NCBI RefSeq assembly: GCF_030272615.1
Contig: NC_081412.1
Coordinates: forward strand, 480,119,157 to 480,181,156
DNA from: Cryptomeria japonica
Lineage: Eukaryota; Streptophyta; Pinopsida; Cupressales; Cupressaceae
Direction: 5' to 3'
Length of the DNA: 62,000 nt
Position numbers and translations under genes: made by a program. The notes beneath the pieces were generated by a model. That model was not told the origin of the DNA. It ran no database searches and saw only the letters and a program-made list of their open reading frames with translations. Below are positions 15,528-26,337 of the stretch, in pieces; within the stretch, counting starts at the first letter, position 1; every line of letters starts with the position of its first letter.

Positions 15528-15858
15528 GAAGGATAGCTTGTTGAGATTTATAGTATTGTTAAGGGAAATTATTTTGATGAAAGTTTAGAAGGGTTAATTA
15601 AAAAACTATTTGAAATTCTTGACTATTTTTTTTATAGTGGAATACTTTTAGGACATTATTTTATTTAGAGATTAGGAATGCTTTATTACATGATTTATTC
15701 CACTCTAGTCTAGTTAAGTGTCATATTATCTTCTAGTTTATTCACTCCTACAGTTGATGCCACATTGTACAAATAGTTAGTTGGCAATGTTTTGTACCTG
15801 ACACATTCTCATCTTCATATTATTTTTATTCTCCTTGTCACCCATTTCTATTACGATC

Positions 15859-16486
15859 TATAACATCCTAAAATTGTACCCTTTACAATTTTGACTGAAT
15901 TTGGGGCCCTCACCTTAGTATTATCATCCCTATGCTTGACTAGGACCCATTTATGCTTGTACCATGCAAAATTGGCATCAATATCACATTCCACCTTGCA
16001 TTGCACCTTAACCTTGGCCCAAATATGGGGTATGACTATGGTGTGGCACATTGGTCCTCCCTAATTGGGGCCCATTTCAAACCCTTTTCCCCATCTCAAA
16101 TTTGAGTGGGAAATCTTGCTTCAAGTCGGCCTATGTTAGAAAATTAACATAATTGATGACAAACAAGTATAAAAGGTGGTCTTCCCCTCTCATTTGGATA
16201 TACATTGATGATAGGTGAAATTGGGAGCACAAGAAATCAAATATTCAAGCATTGAAGTATTCATCATCAAACATTTCTAGAGGTCTTCAAGGCTGCATAT
16301 TCTTCATCTATCCATTGTGGAGCAACTTTGCATCATTCATTTGCAAGCATGTGTGTGTGATTAGGGTTTTTTCATGTTCATGCCATTTCATACAACATAT
16401 GTGATCACATTCAAGAAGCAAAGCATCAATATCAGTCATTACAGATCTAAGGTATATCTTTCCATCATTTATTTTAATTATTTTCA
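15859..16486 (+). repeat. A-type LTR, first part (plus strand), interrupted
   Basis: This starts TATAACATCCTAAAATTG and matches the reverse complement of element A's 3' LTR in order: CTCACCTTAGT, TTATGCTTGT-CCATGC, CTTGGCCCAAATATGGGG, AATTGGGGCCCATTTC. A TATA-like AGTATAAAAGG lies at about 16168, followed by the conserved leader of the LTR. Homology stops at about 16486 and resumes at 19787, so a later insertion splits it. Confidence 0.75.
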
Positions 16487-18136
16487 AATATGAAGACCCT
16501 ATTTTCCTTTTTTGGAGATATTCGTGATTTCCAACAATTAGAGCACCTTGGGCTCAAACCGACATCGCCATTGGACTCAAAACATCCAAAAACCCTAAAA
16601 TTGTCTATTCATTTGCTCAGTTCGAACATTGTTTGCTTCGGAGAGAAAATTTCCCCTCCTTGGCTAGCCGTATAGATGCAGGTACAGTACTGGTATTTTT
16701 TTATTTTTTTTGGTTTTTTGGTTTTTTCAAAAATCAAAATAAAATAATTTTTTTTATTAAAAAAAAAAATAAATTTGGGGGGCATGAGTTTTTTTGTAAA
16801 AAAAATTATTAGATTTTTTTTTTAAATCTTTTATTTTTATTAGTTTTTTAATAAAAAAAATTTATGCCCTTTATTTTTTAAAAATAAAACGTTTGCATGT
16901 TTTTTTATTAGTTTTAAAAAAAAAGAAATCTTTTTTTTATAAAAAATTTTCATGCCTTTTTTTTAAATAAAATGTTTGCATGTTTTTTATTAGTTTTTTT
17001 AACTAAAAAAACATTCTTTGACTGCATGTGTTTTTTAATTTTTTAAATCATTTTTTATGCATGCATTTTTTTAATAAGAAAGAAAATTGTTTTTTTTTGC
17101 TTTTTTTCACAAAGTTTTTTTTGCATGTGTTTTTTAATTTTTGAAATCATTTTTTTATGCATGCGTTTTTTAAATTAAAAAAAAAAAAAAAAAAAATTCT
17201 TTTTTCAAAGAGTTTTTTTTTTGCATGTGCTTTTTGGGGTTTTTAATCAATTTTTTTTGCATGCATTTTAAAATAAAAAACAATTTTTTAAATTTTTTTT
17301 AAATTTATTTAGGGGGCATTTTTTTTTGTGTTTTTTTAAATAAAAATAATAATTTTGCCCTAATTAGCAAAATTGGGAACATGTTTTATTTCACCTAACC
17401 TGTAAGCAGTGTTCTCCAATAGACAACCTTGGGGCGGACAATTTTGGCTTCCTTAATTTCACCCTTGGCTATATTCCAACCGGAGGACATATCATCTACA
17501 CAGATTTATATAGGGCATCATTTGGTGGTAGCCTTATCTACATGTTTTCAGTTTTGCACACTTACATTTCATGTTGGATCTTCTTCTTTGAGCTATGTTG
17601 TACACACACTATCATAAAGTGCCACACCTCTTTGTCCTTCATCTTTTGATGACACATATGATGCAATCCTTTTGTATTGTAGATTAGGCATTCGATATCA
17701 GACCTTTGACATGTCACCTCTATTGAGCATGTCAGTATGTTTGTGTAATCGATGGTTCCCATACCTGGTCTGTGTGCATGATCTTTATCATCTGCAACGA
17801 GTGATTCATCGTCATCGACATTGGTACCTGGTTTTGTCACACTTTGATATTTTGGTGCAACATTAGTTCTCATTCTTCCTATGGAGGAACATTTATAGGA
17901 GATTCTACATTTTTTGGAGGGCTTCATGGTCTTCCTTCATCTCTTTTTGGAGAGGAGTTTTGTTCCCACTGGGTTTTCTCCCTTTCTCCACTTTACAAAG
18001 ATTTGCATGTTGTGATTGGGTACCTCATCAGGCTTTGTTGCCAGGACCCAAATTTGAATGTAATCACCTTTGTTGCATGTAGCTACATTCATACACTTAG
18101 CTTTTTAGCTTCTCTCTAAATTCATCTCAAGGGGGG
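16487..18136 (+). mobile_element. 3' part of a copia-like element inserted in the A-type LTR
   Basis: The insertion ends on the right with a PPT (18129-18136, AAGGGGGG) and a TGTTAGAG LTR start. The 3' untranslated part contains TTCCCACTGGGTTTTC, a sequence I associate with the 3' region of many plant copia elements. I found no pol motif and no 5' LTR; the left junction at ~16487 does not begin with TGTTAG, so the 5' end is probably deleted. Superfamily is inferred. Confidence 0.5.
16690..17345. repeat. T-rich low-complexity array with GCATG units
   Basis: Runs of T and A of 6-20 bases are punctuated by TTGCATGTGTTTTTTAAT and TATGCATGC phrases at about 17024, 17122 and 17223, an approximate 100-bp period. 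Similar but shorter units (TTTGCATGTTTTTTATTAG) occur at about 16892 and 16974. This is a decayed tandem array; it has no coding capacity. Confidence 0.75.
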
Positions 18137-18455
18137 TGTTAGAGTAAAAGGTTTTATTTACTTAATTAATTTAATCATATTGATTAATTAATTAAGTCAC
18201 CTTTTTCTTTTTTCACTTAAGATAAATTTAGGATCTTTTATTTTTAGGTATTTAATATGCATGCATCCCTTAGGTATATTAATAATTAATTCATTATTAA
18301 TTATTAATTGCTTTTTAGGGTTTCTATCTTTAGAATTAGATTTCTTTATAAGGATGACATATCCTTCATTGTAAATCAAGCAATATTCAATCAAGCATTC
18401 AATTCTTGTTATTGTCTTCAATATTCTTGTTTGCTATGCAATTTCTCCTTTGTAT
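18137..18455 (+). repeat. Copia-like 3' LTR, left portion
   Basis: The LTR begins TGTTAGAG right after the PPT. It is split by the solo LTR at 18461-19721 and continues at 19727-19786, ending TTCTAACA, the inverted counterpart of its start. Without the insertion and one copy of the target duplication it is about 384 bp. Confidence 0.75.
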
Positions 18456-18460
18456 GTAAC
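18456..18460. repeat. Target-site duplication, left copy (GTAAC)
   Basis: GTAAC directly precedes the solo LTR start TGTAAAGCGG and recurs directly after its end (19722-19726). Confidence 0.9.
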
Positions 18461-19721
18461 TGTAAAGCGGAAAATCGCAGTCGAACCCTAGTTGGTCTCC
18501 CCTCTTCTAACTCCGAGGAGAGAGAAGGGAGGTTCGCTAGGATTCGATGGGTTTTCACTTAGGGGGAAGACTTTACATTCAAAAGAGGGGTTGAAACTCA
18601 TAAGATCCAATCCCACACAAGGTAAGATTGAATGCTAGATGAATTTCAAGGGTTTGGAAAGCAAAGCTACCCTCTTTTGTAAAGAATGTTGATTAAGGAA
18701 ATTAAGCTAAGAATGCATAGAAAGTCATAAAGATTCGCTTATAAACTGAGTTCGGGTTATAGGATGAAGCTGCGGACCTGGAATTAGTAGTAAAATGTCG
18801 ATACGGCACTGTCCTGCAAATTTGGGCAAAAGTTGTCGGGACGATGGCACCCGGCGCCACGGTCCTCCGAAAAATCCGCGAAACGAAGGGGGATCTGTTC
18901 GTCTCTGCACAAGGATTCCAGATCTTCAATTTCAGCCGCGTACCTGCAACCTACACACAGAAAAGCGAAGACGATTGGGGGGTTAGGGATTAGGGGTTTG
19001 CCTTTAGGTCAAACCCCGGTTTTGGAATTAACCAAGAAATGAGCAAGAGCTGTAAATGTAAATGACTGTAATGTAAAACAAGTACTAATACCTTGTTCTA
19101 AGGATGTTGGTATCCTTATGTGCGAAGGTTTAGATGTTGTATGTTGTAGTATGTAGCATGTAATAAGTGATCTCCTCTTCAATGGTTGAATCCTTGACTT
19201 GAATGCAACACTTAGCCTTGAATGGAGACTTGAAATGATCAATTGCTTGAAGGAATGCTTGAATGCTTGAATGCTTGAGTATAGTTTCCACACCTTTTCC
19301 ATCATATCGAATGAAAGAGGAAAACGTCATTTATATACTTGTCAATTAGGGCTGATAGACTGATTTTCCCGACCTTAGGCCGACCAGGGAAGTATATTTC
19401 CAAATTGCAATAAAAAAGACCCGATATCACTTAGGAAACCGGGCCCAAAATAGGACCCAGGGACCAGGGCGCTGGGCGCCATGGTCCTGGAGGACTAGGG
19501 CGCTGGGCGCCCTGGTCCTGAGGGACCAGGGCGCTGGGTGCTCTGGTCCCACCTCCCGGGACATCAGGGTACAAGGAGGTTCAGGCCAGGGTGCTTGAAA
19601 AATGCAGTTTTCAGTGTCGTGAGCGAGTTTTGGGGTCTCCATTCAGGTTGCGTGTTGCGTCACCATCGTGAAGACCGAAATGCAGTCGAAATTGCAAGTG
19701 TCGCAATTTTAGGATGCTACA
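18461..19721 (-). mobile_element. Solo LTR of the tRNA-Trp-primed lineage
   Basis: A 1,261-bp segment, TGTAAAGCGG...GATGCTACA on the plus strand, is bounded by identical GTAAC repeats and lies inside a copia-like LTR. On the minus strand it starts TGTAGCATCCTAAAATTGC, close to the A-type LTR start, and shares the phrases GTCAAACCCCGG, GGGGTTTGCC and ACATTCAAAAGAGG with element A's LTR. No internal region remains, so unequal recombination between the two LTRs of a full element is the simplest origin. Its GC-rich central blocks (GCGCTGGGCGCC repeated around 19460-19540) are unusual for this AT-rich window. Confidence 0.9.
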
Positions 19722-19726
19722 GTAAC
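19722..19726. repeat. Target-site duplication, right copy (GTAAC)
   Basis: Identical to 18456-18460; it marks the insertion of the LTR element that later became solo. Confidence 0.9.
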
Positions 19727-19786
19727 AAGTATTCTTGCATATGATTATCTGGGTTTGTGGGAATCCAACAATCATGAATTCTAACA
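19727..19786 (+). repeat. Copia-like 3' LTR, right portion
   Basis: Sixty bases complete the LTR that starts at 18137 and end in ATTCTAACA, the inverse of TGTTAGAG. Sequence after 19786 returns to the interrupted A-type LTR. Confidence 0.7.
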
Positions 19787-19884
19787 ATTTACAATATTTT
19801 ATTCAACGTTGATTCCAAACCGGGGTTTGACTTACGCAAACCCCTGTTCTCAACCTATTTCCCCTTCTTTTTGTGAGTTGAAGA
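19787..19884 (+). repeat. A-type LTR, second part (plus strand)
   Basis: ACAATATTTTATTCAACG onward matches, in order, the continuation of the LTR left off at 16486 (compare the reverse complement of element A's LTR around 8790-8700), including CCAAACCGGGGTTTGAC and CCTATTTCCCCTTCTTTT. After ~19884 the order of LTR pieces is scrambled: GAGTTGAAGATAAAGTG and GGGACATTGCATT appear in the opposite orientation up to ~19915. Confidence 0.65.
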
Positions 19885-19898
19885 TAAAGTGAATTAAT

Positions 19899-20745
19899 TT
19901 TGATTGGGACATTGCATTACCCAAACACTACAATCGATCACTCGTACACGAAGCTCCATGAGTGTGATCTTTTTCAAATCCTAATATGATTTCTATCTCA
20001 TCAACCTCTAGAGGAGCCACCTGACTTGGCCCCACCCAAACCAAGATCCAGACTTCCCTCTTTTCAAGATTGTATTTCTCTTCACTATCTTGCAGTTTCC
20101 CTCGTGAATTTTCAATTATAGTGTAGAGTTCTTCACGAAGGACACCACCACATTGTCTAGAGTCTATGCTTCAATTTTTTTCTTTGATCCCATTGAGGCC
20201 AATAGTCCTTTGTTTGAGGAAGTGCTTCCTGAATAGTCATGGGGGGGAGAGGTAATGCTTGAAATCGCCCTTCTATTGGGAGATTGTGTACATAACCTCT
20301 TGGTCTTCTGAAAGCTGAAAATTACTTCGAGTCCACCAACTCTGGTTCCACACTATAGAAATTTTTGGATATTGACTTCCAAATATCATTCAGTACAAAA
20401 GCATCTTTCTCATAATACAAAAAAGGTGCTCCTTGCATGAACACATTGATTTCCTCCAAAGCGTGGCCCAATAGGTTTCGCAGGAACTCCAAAACCAGTT
20501 AGTCCCTCCAGACATAAATTAGAGACATCACATCAGACACTCCAAACATTGTTTGTTTGTATTGCATACTCTCTATCTATTTATCACCCTTTAACACTTT
20601 CCTCTGCTTTTCTCCAATTGCTCTCTTCTAGGCAGCTGATGAGCTTGTTTCCATGTCATTCAAGATAATCCCTGCTTGCTTTCTTTTACGAAATTTTCTT
20701 GCACATGACTCTTTAGCTTGTATGTTCTGCTTCTGTACAGATATA
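19899..20745 (-). pseudogene. Fragment of a DRM-type (RNA-directed) DNA methyltransferase gene
   Basis: Minus-strand translation, with two or three frame changes and several stops, gives a colinear series of segments that I recognise from plant domains-rearranged methyltransferases: GAPFLYYEKDAF and FYSVEPELVDSK (20430-20310), RPRGYVHNLPIEGRF (20310-20260), TIQEALPQTKDYWPQWD (20240-20190), then WILVWVGPSQVAPLE, IILGFEKDHTHG and a degraded DR-CLGN (20080-19910). In DRM proteins these lie upstream of the S-adenosylmethionine motif I; no motif I or catalytic Pro-Cys segment is present here, so the piece cannot encode an active enzyme. It continues 5' into a basic K/R-rich stretch (to ~20745). 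It lies beside a CACTA terminus, so capture by a transposon is possible. The family call rests on remembered motifs and needs a search. Confidence 0.6.
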
Positions 20746-20960
20746 AATTTTAATTCATGCTCAGATAATAATTAAATAAAATAAGCATTTGTAAAGAAAA
20801 GATTTAGTCATTCAATGTTACATATTATCTGACGGAAAGATCCTAGACAATTCTTGGAAAAAGGAAACATCATTGATAATCATTTTTTGCAAATAACACT
20901 GAATCAAATAAATAATAAATGTTTAATGCAATTTTTAAAAATAGAACTCGTTCAATGCTT
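20746..20960. other. Short AT-rich spacer
   Basis: Between the DRM-like fragment and the CACTA subterminal region I see no feature; it could be intron or internal transposon sequence. Confidence 0.4.
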
Positions 20961-20966
20961 TCATTC

Positions 20967-21324
20967 ACTGACGACAAAGCCGTTTGACCCACATCATCTC
21001 TCACCATCAGAATTCCGATGACAACTAATGAAACGTCCGACAAGGATGTTGTATATCCAACGTCACTTCCATGTCAGACGATCGTCGAGGAGAAATCATA
21101 ATATCCATTAGAAATCCGACGAAAATCCGCTGATATTTGTGGTGAGGGGTGCAAATATAGCCGCTATCAAAGGATTTCATAACATCGTCGGACTACCGAT
21201 GCAAATGACATCATCGGGAAGCTCGACGATGAGTTTTCGACGGTAAAGTTGGTCGGAAGTTTGATGTTTGGTTGTCGCAAATCCGACAATTAGCCGTCAA
21301 AAATTAGGCCCAAATGTACTAGTG
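20967..21324 (+). mobile_element. CACTA (En/Spm)-type transposon terminus and subterminal repeats
   Basis: The segment ends GTACTAGTG, the inverse of the CACTA start expected for this superfamily. The preceding ~350 bp is crowded with short direct and inverted motifs of the form TCCGAC / GTCGG / TCGACGA (at least a dozen, for example 21037, 21115, 21187, 21223, 21252, 21282), the typical subterminal arrangement to which CACTA transposases bind. The opposite end was not found: a CACTA at 19926 is inside the DRM-like frame and lacks matching terminal sequence. A 3-bp target duplication therefore cannot be checked. Confidence 0.65.
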
Positions 21325-21992
21325 CCAATATGAACTTCCAAACCCATAGCCATTTCATTATCTAAAAACACATAAGCGTCATAAGGTGCACACAAGGGTT
21401 CAAGAAGTCACAACCTTTCTCTTGCAAAAAGAAAACTAACATAAGAGATAATTACACATATCACAAGCATTTTAATTTCTAGAGAGAAAGAGGAGGAAGG
21501 GTGATAATCATTCAATTTGCTACAAAATAAGCATTCAACATCTACCATACAAGTCCCTCAAGTGGACAACACTAAGCTAGATCATAATCTTAAAACAAGC
21601 ACATTTCATACTTTCAGATTCAAGACCAACACTGACCAACCCAATGGATTAGTCAAAATAGCACAACAATCCATAAGGAAGGTACATACGACTCTCTTTC
21701 AGAATAAGAGTAATTCGTAGACCAAGATATCAATAAGAAAATAAATCACATATAATCAATCAAAAGCACCAACATCAAGAAGGTGAAAACAAGGTGTGAA
21801 CACACACGTTACTCACAATTAAGGTCTGCTCAAAAGAATACGCAAAAAGAAGAGAACGTGAGTCCTTAAGATCTTCAAGATCCAATGTATCAATCACACA
21901 CATACAAAAGGAGGAAAAGCATACAACATAAGGTCTAAACACCTCACACCAACTATGGGCACAAGAGACACCAAAGATCCTAGTGTTTGCAA
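21325..21992 (-). other. Probable leader of a minus-strand LTR element (F)
   Basis: This 670-bp stretch lies directly downstream (minus strand) of an iMet primer-binding site, where an untranslated leader is expected. I see no credible frame in it. Confidence 0.4.
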
Positions 21993-22008
21993 CTTGGCTC
22001 TGATACCA
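21993..22008 (-). promoter_or_regulatory. Primer-binding site, tRNA-iMet type (element F)
   Basis: The minus strand reads TGGTATCAGAGCCAAG, the standard plant initiator-Met PBS, two bases after the LTR end GGGGCATTACA. This proves a minus-strand LTR element whose LTR extends to the right of 22011. Confidence 0.9.
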
Positions 22009-22313
22009 AATGTAATGCCCCGCTAGGAAACCCCGAAGGGATAAAGCTAAAACACACGAATGGAGTGCAAATAATTTTTTTTGTTTTTAAATAAGACACA
22101 ACATAATGATACAATGTGTTATCAAAAGCTTAGATAACACAACGAAAGACTAAACAATACCTAAGGAGTTTCCCAACGTGATTACTTAATTTAACATCTA
22201 ACTCAACTCACAACATTTGATCCAATTAAGCAGGTTAACTTAATTTCATGTTATTACTTTAAACAAGGATATCATTTGTTTAGTAAATTAAAATTATAGA
22301 TAATAGGATGCGC

Positions 22314-22490
22314 TCATCCATTATGGTTGAAGATGTAGCTAACATGAGGAAATTCACCCATTAAAGTTAAAATTAGATAACATGATGAGTTTATCCATTA
22401 AGGTTAAAATATAGATGACACAATAAGGTTCATCCATTAGAGTTATAGCTATGGATAACATGACTAAGTTCATCCAATAAATTTTAACCA
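22314..22490. repeat. ~39-bp degenerate tandem repeat, five units
   Basis: TCATCCATTA-like phrases recur at about 22314, 22354, 22391, 22430 and 22470, each followed by a GTTA/AAGTTA segment and GATAACATGA-like text. Spacing is 37-40 bp. Confidence 0.75.
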
Positions 22491-23969
22491 TTCATTACGT
22501 TCAATCTTACATTAAACACATGCCATGCATCTAGTTCCATAATGTACTTTAACTTCATCATAAACTAATGAATACTTTCCATACATACTTAATTGCGCTA
22601 TCGATAACTGAATATATTCCATTAATCAAATATACATTCTTTTATGATCCCTATTACTGCATTTAATAAAATGACTACATACATGCATTTATGATTAATT
22701 TCATCTAATCCCCATTATACATTTTAACATAAATCATCCATACATGACAAATTAAAAGGTAACATAAGAATGGAAAAACACCACATAACACCGAAATGAT
22801 CTTGGAGTTCACCCCTAGTGGGCTACATCTCTGGGTCTGCTCAACTGTAAGACCCATCTGATACTTAGTGAAGAATACATAAGGTTCACATCATTTACAA
22901 TCCTGTCATCAAGGCAAACATAACCAATAATACATACGACCACATTGGTCAAATAAATACATGAATGATCCCTGAATAGGAAATGATCCAACTGAACATA
23001 ATAAGAAGCAATTATAAAAGATCAACTGGAGCATTCGTGAAACTAAATCTTCGCAACCCATCATAAGCATCCCATGGTATCACATGAATGCCAGGTTCTT
23101 GTGAGGGGAATAAACATCAGGACGAATCCACAACCATGCTCCTATCAAAGGCAACACAACAACACACTAGCGAACATATTCAAGCGAACTCCTAAAACCC
23201 AGGAATACACAAGGTCAAGCAAACAGAGTTCAATATGGTAGGATTACCCACTTGGTCAAACTAAACTTCATACGGGGTGCACTGACTGACGATACTCTAA
23301 CTAGAGACCTGACCAACTCTGGTCTACCACAAACCAATATTAAACACTGGCACAAAGGACATGATCGAATACAAACCATCACATGAAAACAGTCAAACTT
23401 CGAGATCAAGGAAATAAACTGGTACCCAAATCGACAAACGACAATAACCAACAATTACAAACAAGGACTTGCCATTCCCTAAGCAAACGCGAAAACATAA
23501 ATTTAAACATGCACAGGCATAAACCAGAGAAGATAATCTTTTTCCACATTGGTTAAACATTAAAATCAATCTAGTTTTCTAGAGGATCTAAGTTTGATTG
23601 CAGTAATCTACCTCGTCTAGGTACAGGTTGTTCATGGTCTTCTAACTCGCTAAGTTCATATGCATCATAACATAACATAACTACTTCATCACGATTCTTT
23701 AAACCAAATTCACATTAACATAACTATTCTATACACAGAACACCCAATGATATAAAATGAAATATTCAGATTAATCAACTAACATATGATATTTATTGTT
23801 CAAAATAAATCATCATTCTTATTCTTTTTCGAAATAAATAAACCTCTCATATCTCCAAAACCAGCATATACTTTCCAAAAATAGAAATATACATATAAAG
23901 AAACAAAAGAAATAGATAAACATTTCCCAATGAAATATAATTTCCCTTGCATATATTAAAACAAATACA

Positions 23970-24270
23970 CGGTCTAAAGATATTAATTAGTATATATATC
24001 TCTATATATATACCTAAATTAATAAATTAATGACTGAAGAATAATTATTATATATTTGAAAATATACGCTAATTAAGAATCAACAATTAATATATAATAA
24101 ATAATAGATATTAATATATAAATTATTACAATTAACATATATTTAATAATATATATTAATTAATAATTAATAATTAATATATAATTAATAAAATATATGA
24201 ATTAAAATTTAATAATAATAAAATATTTTAAAAAAATTAAATTAAATTTTAAAAAAATAAAATAAATTTT
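23970..24270. repeat. Extremely AT-rich TATA/ATTAAT tract
   Basis: Almost pure A/T over 300 bp with many ATATATTAAT and TAATTAATA words, directly before a GC-rich palindrome cluster. Nothing coding. Confidence 0.8.
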
Positions 24271-24294
24271 ATTTTAACAGCCACTCGGTCGTCC

Positions 24295-24457
24295 CCACAG
24301 CCGTGGTCACCACGGGCTATTGTTACCACGGTCGTGGAGAACCACAGACTATGGTCTCCACAATGTGGAACCACAATCGTGGCTTCCACGATGTTGAGCC
24401 ACAACATGTGGAACTCCACAGTCTGTGGTCTCAACATCGTGGAGCCACAGGCCATGG
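24295..24457. repeat. Array of short CCAC-N4-GTGG palindromes
   Basis: In 163 bp there are about eight short hairpin-forming units of the type CCAC-few bases-GTGG: at 24295, 24326 (CCACGGTCGTGG), 24342, 24358 (CCACAATGTGG), 24371 (CCACAATCGTGG), 24399 (CCACAACATGTGG), 24416 (CCACAGTCTGTGG) and 24445. Starts are 13-17 bp apart for most. It is a GC-rich island in A/T-rich DNA. Confidence 0.85.
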
Positions 24458-26337
24458 GTAGAGCGAAAGCTCCCCAAGCAAAAATGCCATCCCGTAAAAT
24501 TTAATTTAAATTTTATTTTATATATTATTTTTATAAATAGTTTCTAAAAATAAAAATAAACAAACCCTAATACAACACACACAGTCTCAGACAGAGACTT
24601 CCAACAACTTCATTGTTTTCAAAATGATAAAATTTTGTTAAATAACCTTCCAAATAAGCAATTTCTTTTCAATCAAAACCATATTTGGGCACAAAATCAT
24701 TTCTCACAAATCTATTCAACCAATCTGCCAAATTCCAGACTGATTTTCAATTTAAAACTTAATCCAAAATATTCAATGGAGATTTAAACAAGAGTTCATC
24801 ATGAACAACCAAACCCAATTTTATTTTTATTTTTGAAAACTAATTTGTACAAGCAAAAATGACATATGGAGGTTTGGAAAGGAAGCAAGGAGGGTTTTAG
24901 ATTCAGAAATTCAAACTACAACTCCTTCATTTCCCAAATACATAAGATTTTTAATCTGTACAACCAGATTTCTACAAAAACACAAACATCAATTTCTTTA
25001 AGCAAGAACCCAAGAAATAAACTAGAGACCTACCTAATTCAACAATCCTGAAAGAGATTTGTTGAAGAGTCCAACCTCCCAGCTCCAGAAAAATTCCTTC
25101 TTCCACAAAATGCCCCAAAATTTCTCCAAAAACTTTTCCAGAAAAAATCTCTCCAGGACAATCCTTTTTTTTCCAAAATCATTTCTCCCAGAATAATTTT
25201 CCAACCCTAGGTTAAATGCAAAGTTTGTTTTTTTTGACCAAAAATCTTATTTCCAAAATAAAAATACTTTTACAAAATTTATTTCTAATTTAGAAAAATC
25301 AAAATGCCACTTCCTCATTTAATTTCTAATTTTCTCAATTTTAACAAAATTAACCTTTATATTCCAAAATATAATGAGGGTAAAATATTTTTTAATTAAA
25401 ATAAAATCCCCAAATTCATTCTTTCAAACTATATCAAATATATAAATTAAACTTGCTTTTCTAATTAAAATTGATTTTCTTTAATAATTAAAATCAACCT
25501 TTCTATTTTTAAAAGGGCAAAGAGATTAAATTAATTATTTTTCAAATAAATTTAAATATTTCCCTTCCAAAAGCATAAACAAAATAAATGAATCAATTTA
25601 AAATTAACCATTTAATCAAACTTGCTACCAATTTGGATTGAGCAATTCTAATTAACGATTAATCGTATAAAGGAAACCTATTTAATTTAGTCCCTTAATT
25701 TATAATGCGTAAACACACATTAAATCAAATTAAATATTAAGGATTACTTACTCAATTTAACCACACACAAAAACATGCAACCCAAGAATGCCAAGTAGAC
25801 AGATGACCTGCATACCCACCCAAAGGGAATACCGACGACGACTGACGATGCTCACTTGAGCACGACTATGGTCAAACAAGGGTCTTACGACCACCTAATC
25901 CAAAATGTAAGGACCAAAGAGGTACACTCAAACCTACAAATCTAGGTGGAGATGAACCTCACACCCATGCGGTACTATACCTGAAATCGCCTGCAACCAA
26001 GAGTCATACATGCATACATATATATACTTAATGAAAGTGTTAGTCTGAGATTAATAACATGAAATAGGAGAACTAATAAACTTGCGTACGGATTGATGTG
26101 AAAACCACATTAACATGTATGCACAATAATTAAAACATCTGCCTATAACATGATTACATGATAAACTAACCAAGGTCAAACCGAGATTAGAATCTGAATA
26201 GGGCAGGGGTACTACACAGAGAGCTAAAGCCCTAAAATCTAGTGTGCAAGCCAAATGACCAAAAACGCTATCAAGGACACCCAAAATGGTAGGCAATGGT
26301 CTAGAAACACTATAGGACATACTATAAACACCACCCT

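Larger units (their letters stand above)
22011..26337 (-). repeat. Element F LTR region, boundary to the right uncertain
   Basis: The plus strand begins TGTAATGCCCCGC at 22011, the LTR terminus next to the iMet PBS. The other LTR end cannot be fixed: candidates are near 26337 (ACCCTACA) or 28341 (GGCGGGCATTACA), and the span may contain nested insertions. It holds a ~39-bp degenerate array, very AT-rich DNA (23.97-24.27 kb) and a GC-rich palindrome cluster. No coding region is supported. Confidence 0.4.

Noticed and set aside
17562-17927. Minus-strand 121-codon ORF
   Set aside because: It lies in the 3' untranslated part of a copia-like element whose signals are on the other strand; composition looks like chance and no domain is seen.
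18702-19042. Overlapping ORFs on both strands in the GC-richer part of the solo LTR
   Set aside because: GC-rich LTR sequence opens frames on both strands; no conserved domain.
19926-19930. CACTA as the 5' end of the CACTA transposon
   Set aside because: The bases after it do not match the inverse of the 3' end, flanking 3-bp sequences differ, and it lies inside the DRM-like frame.
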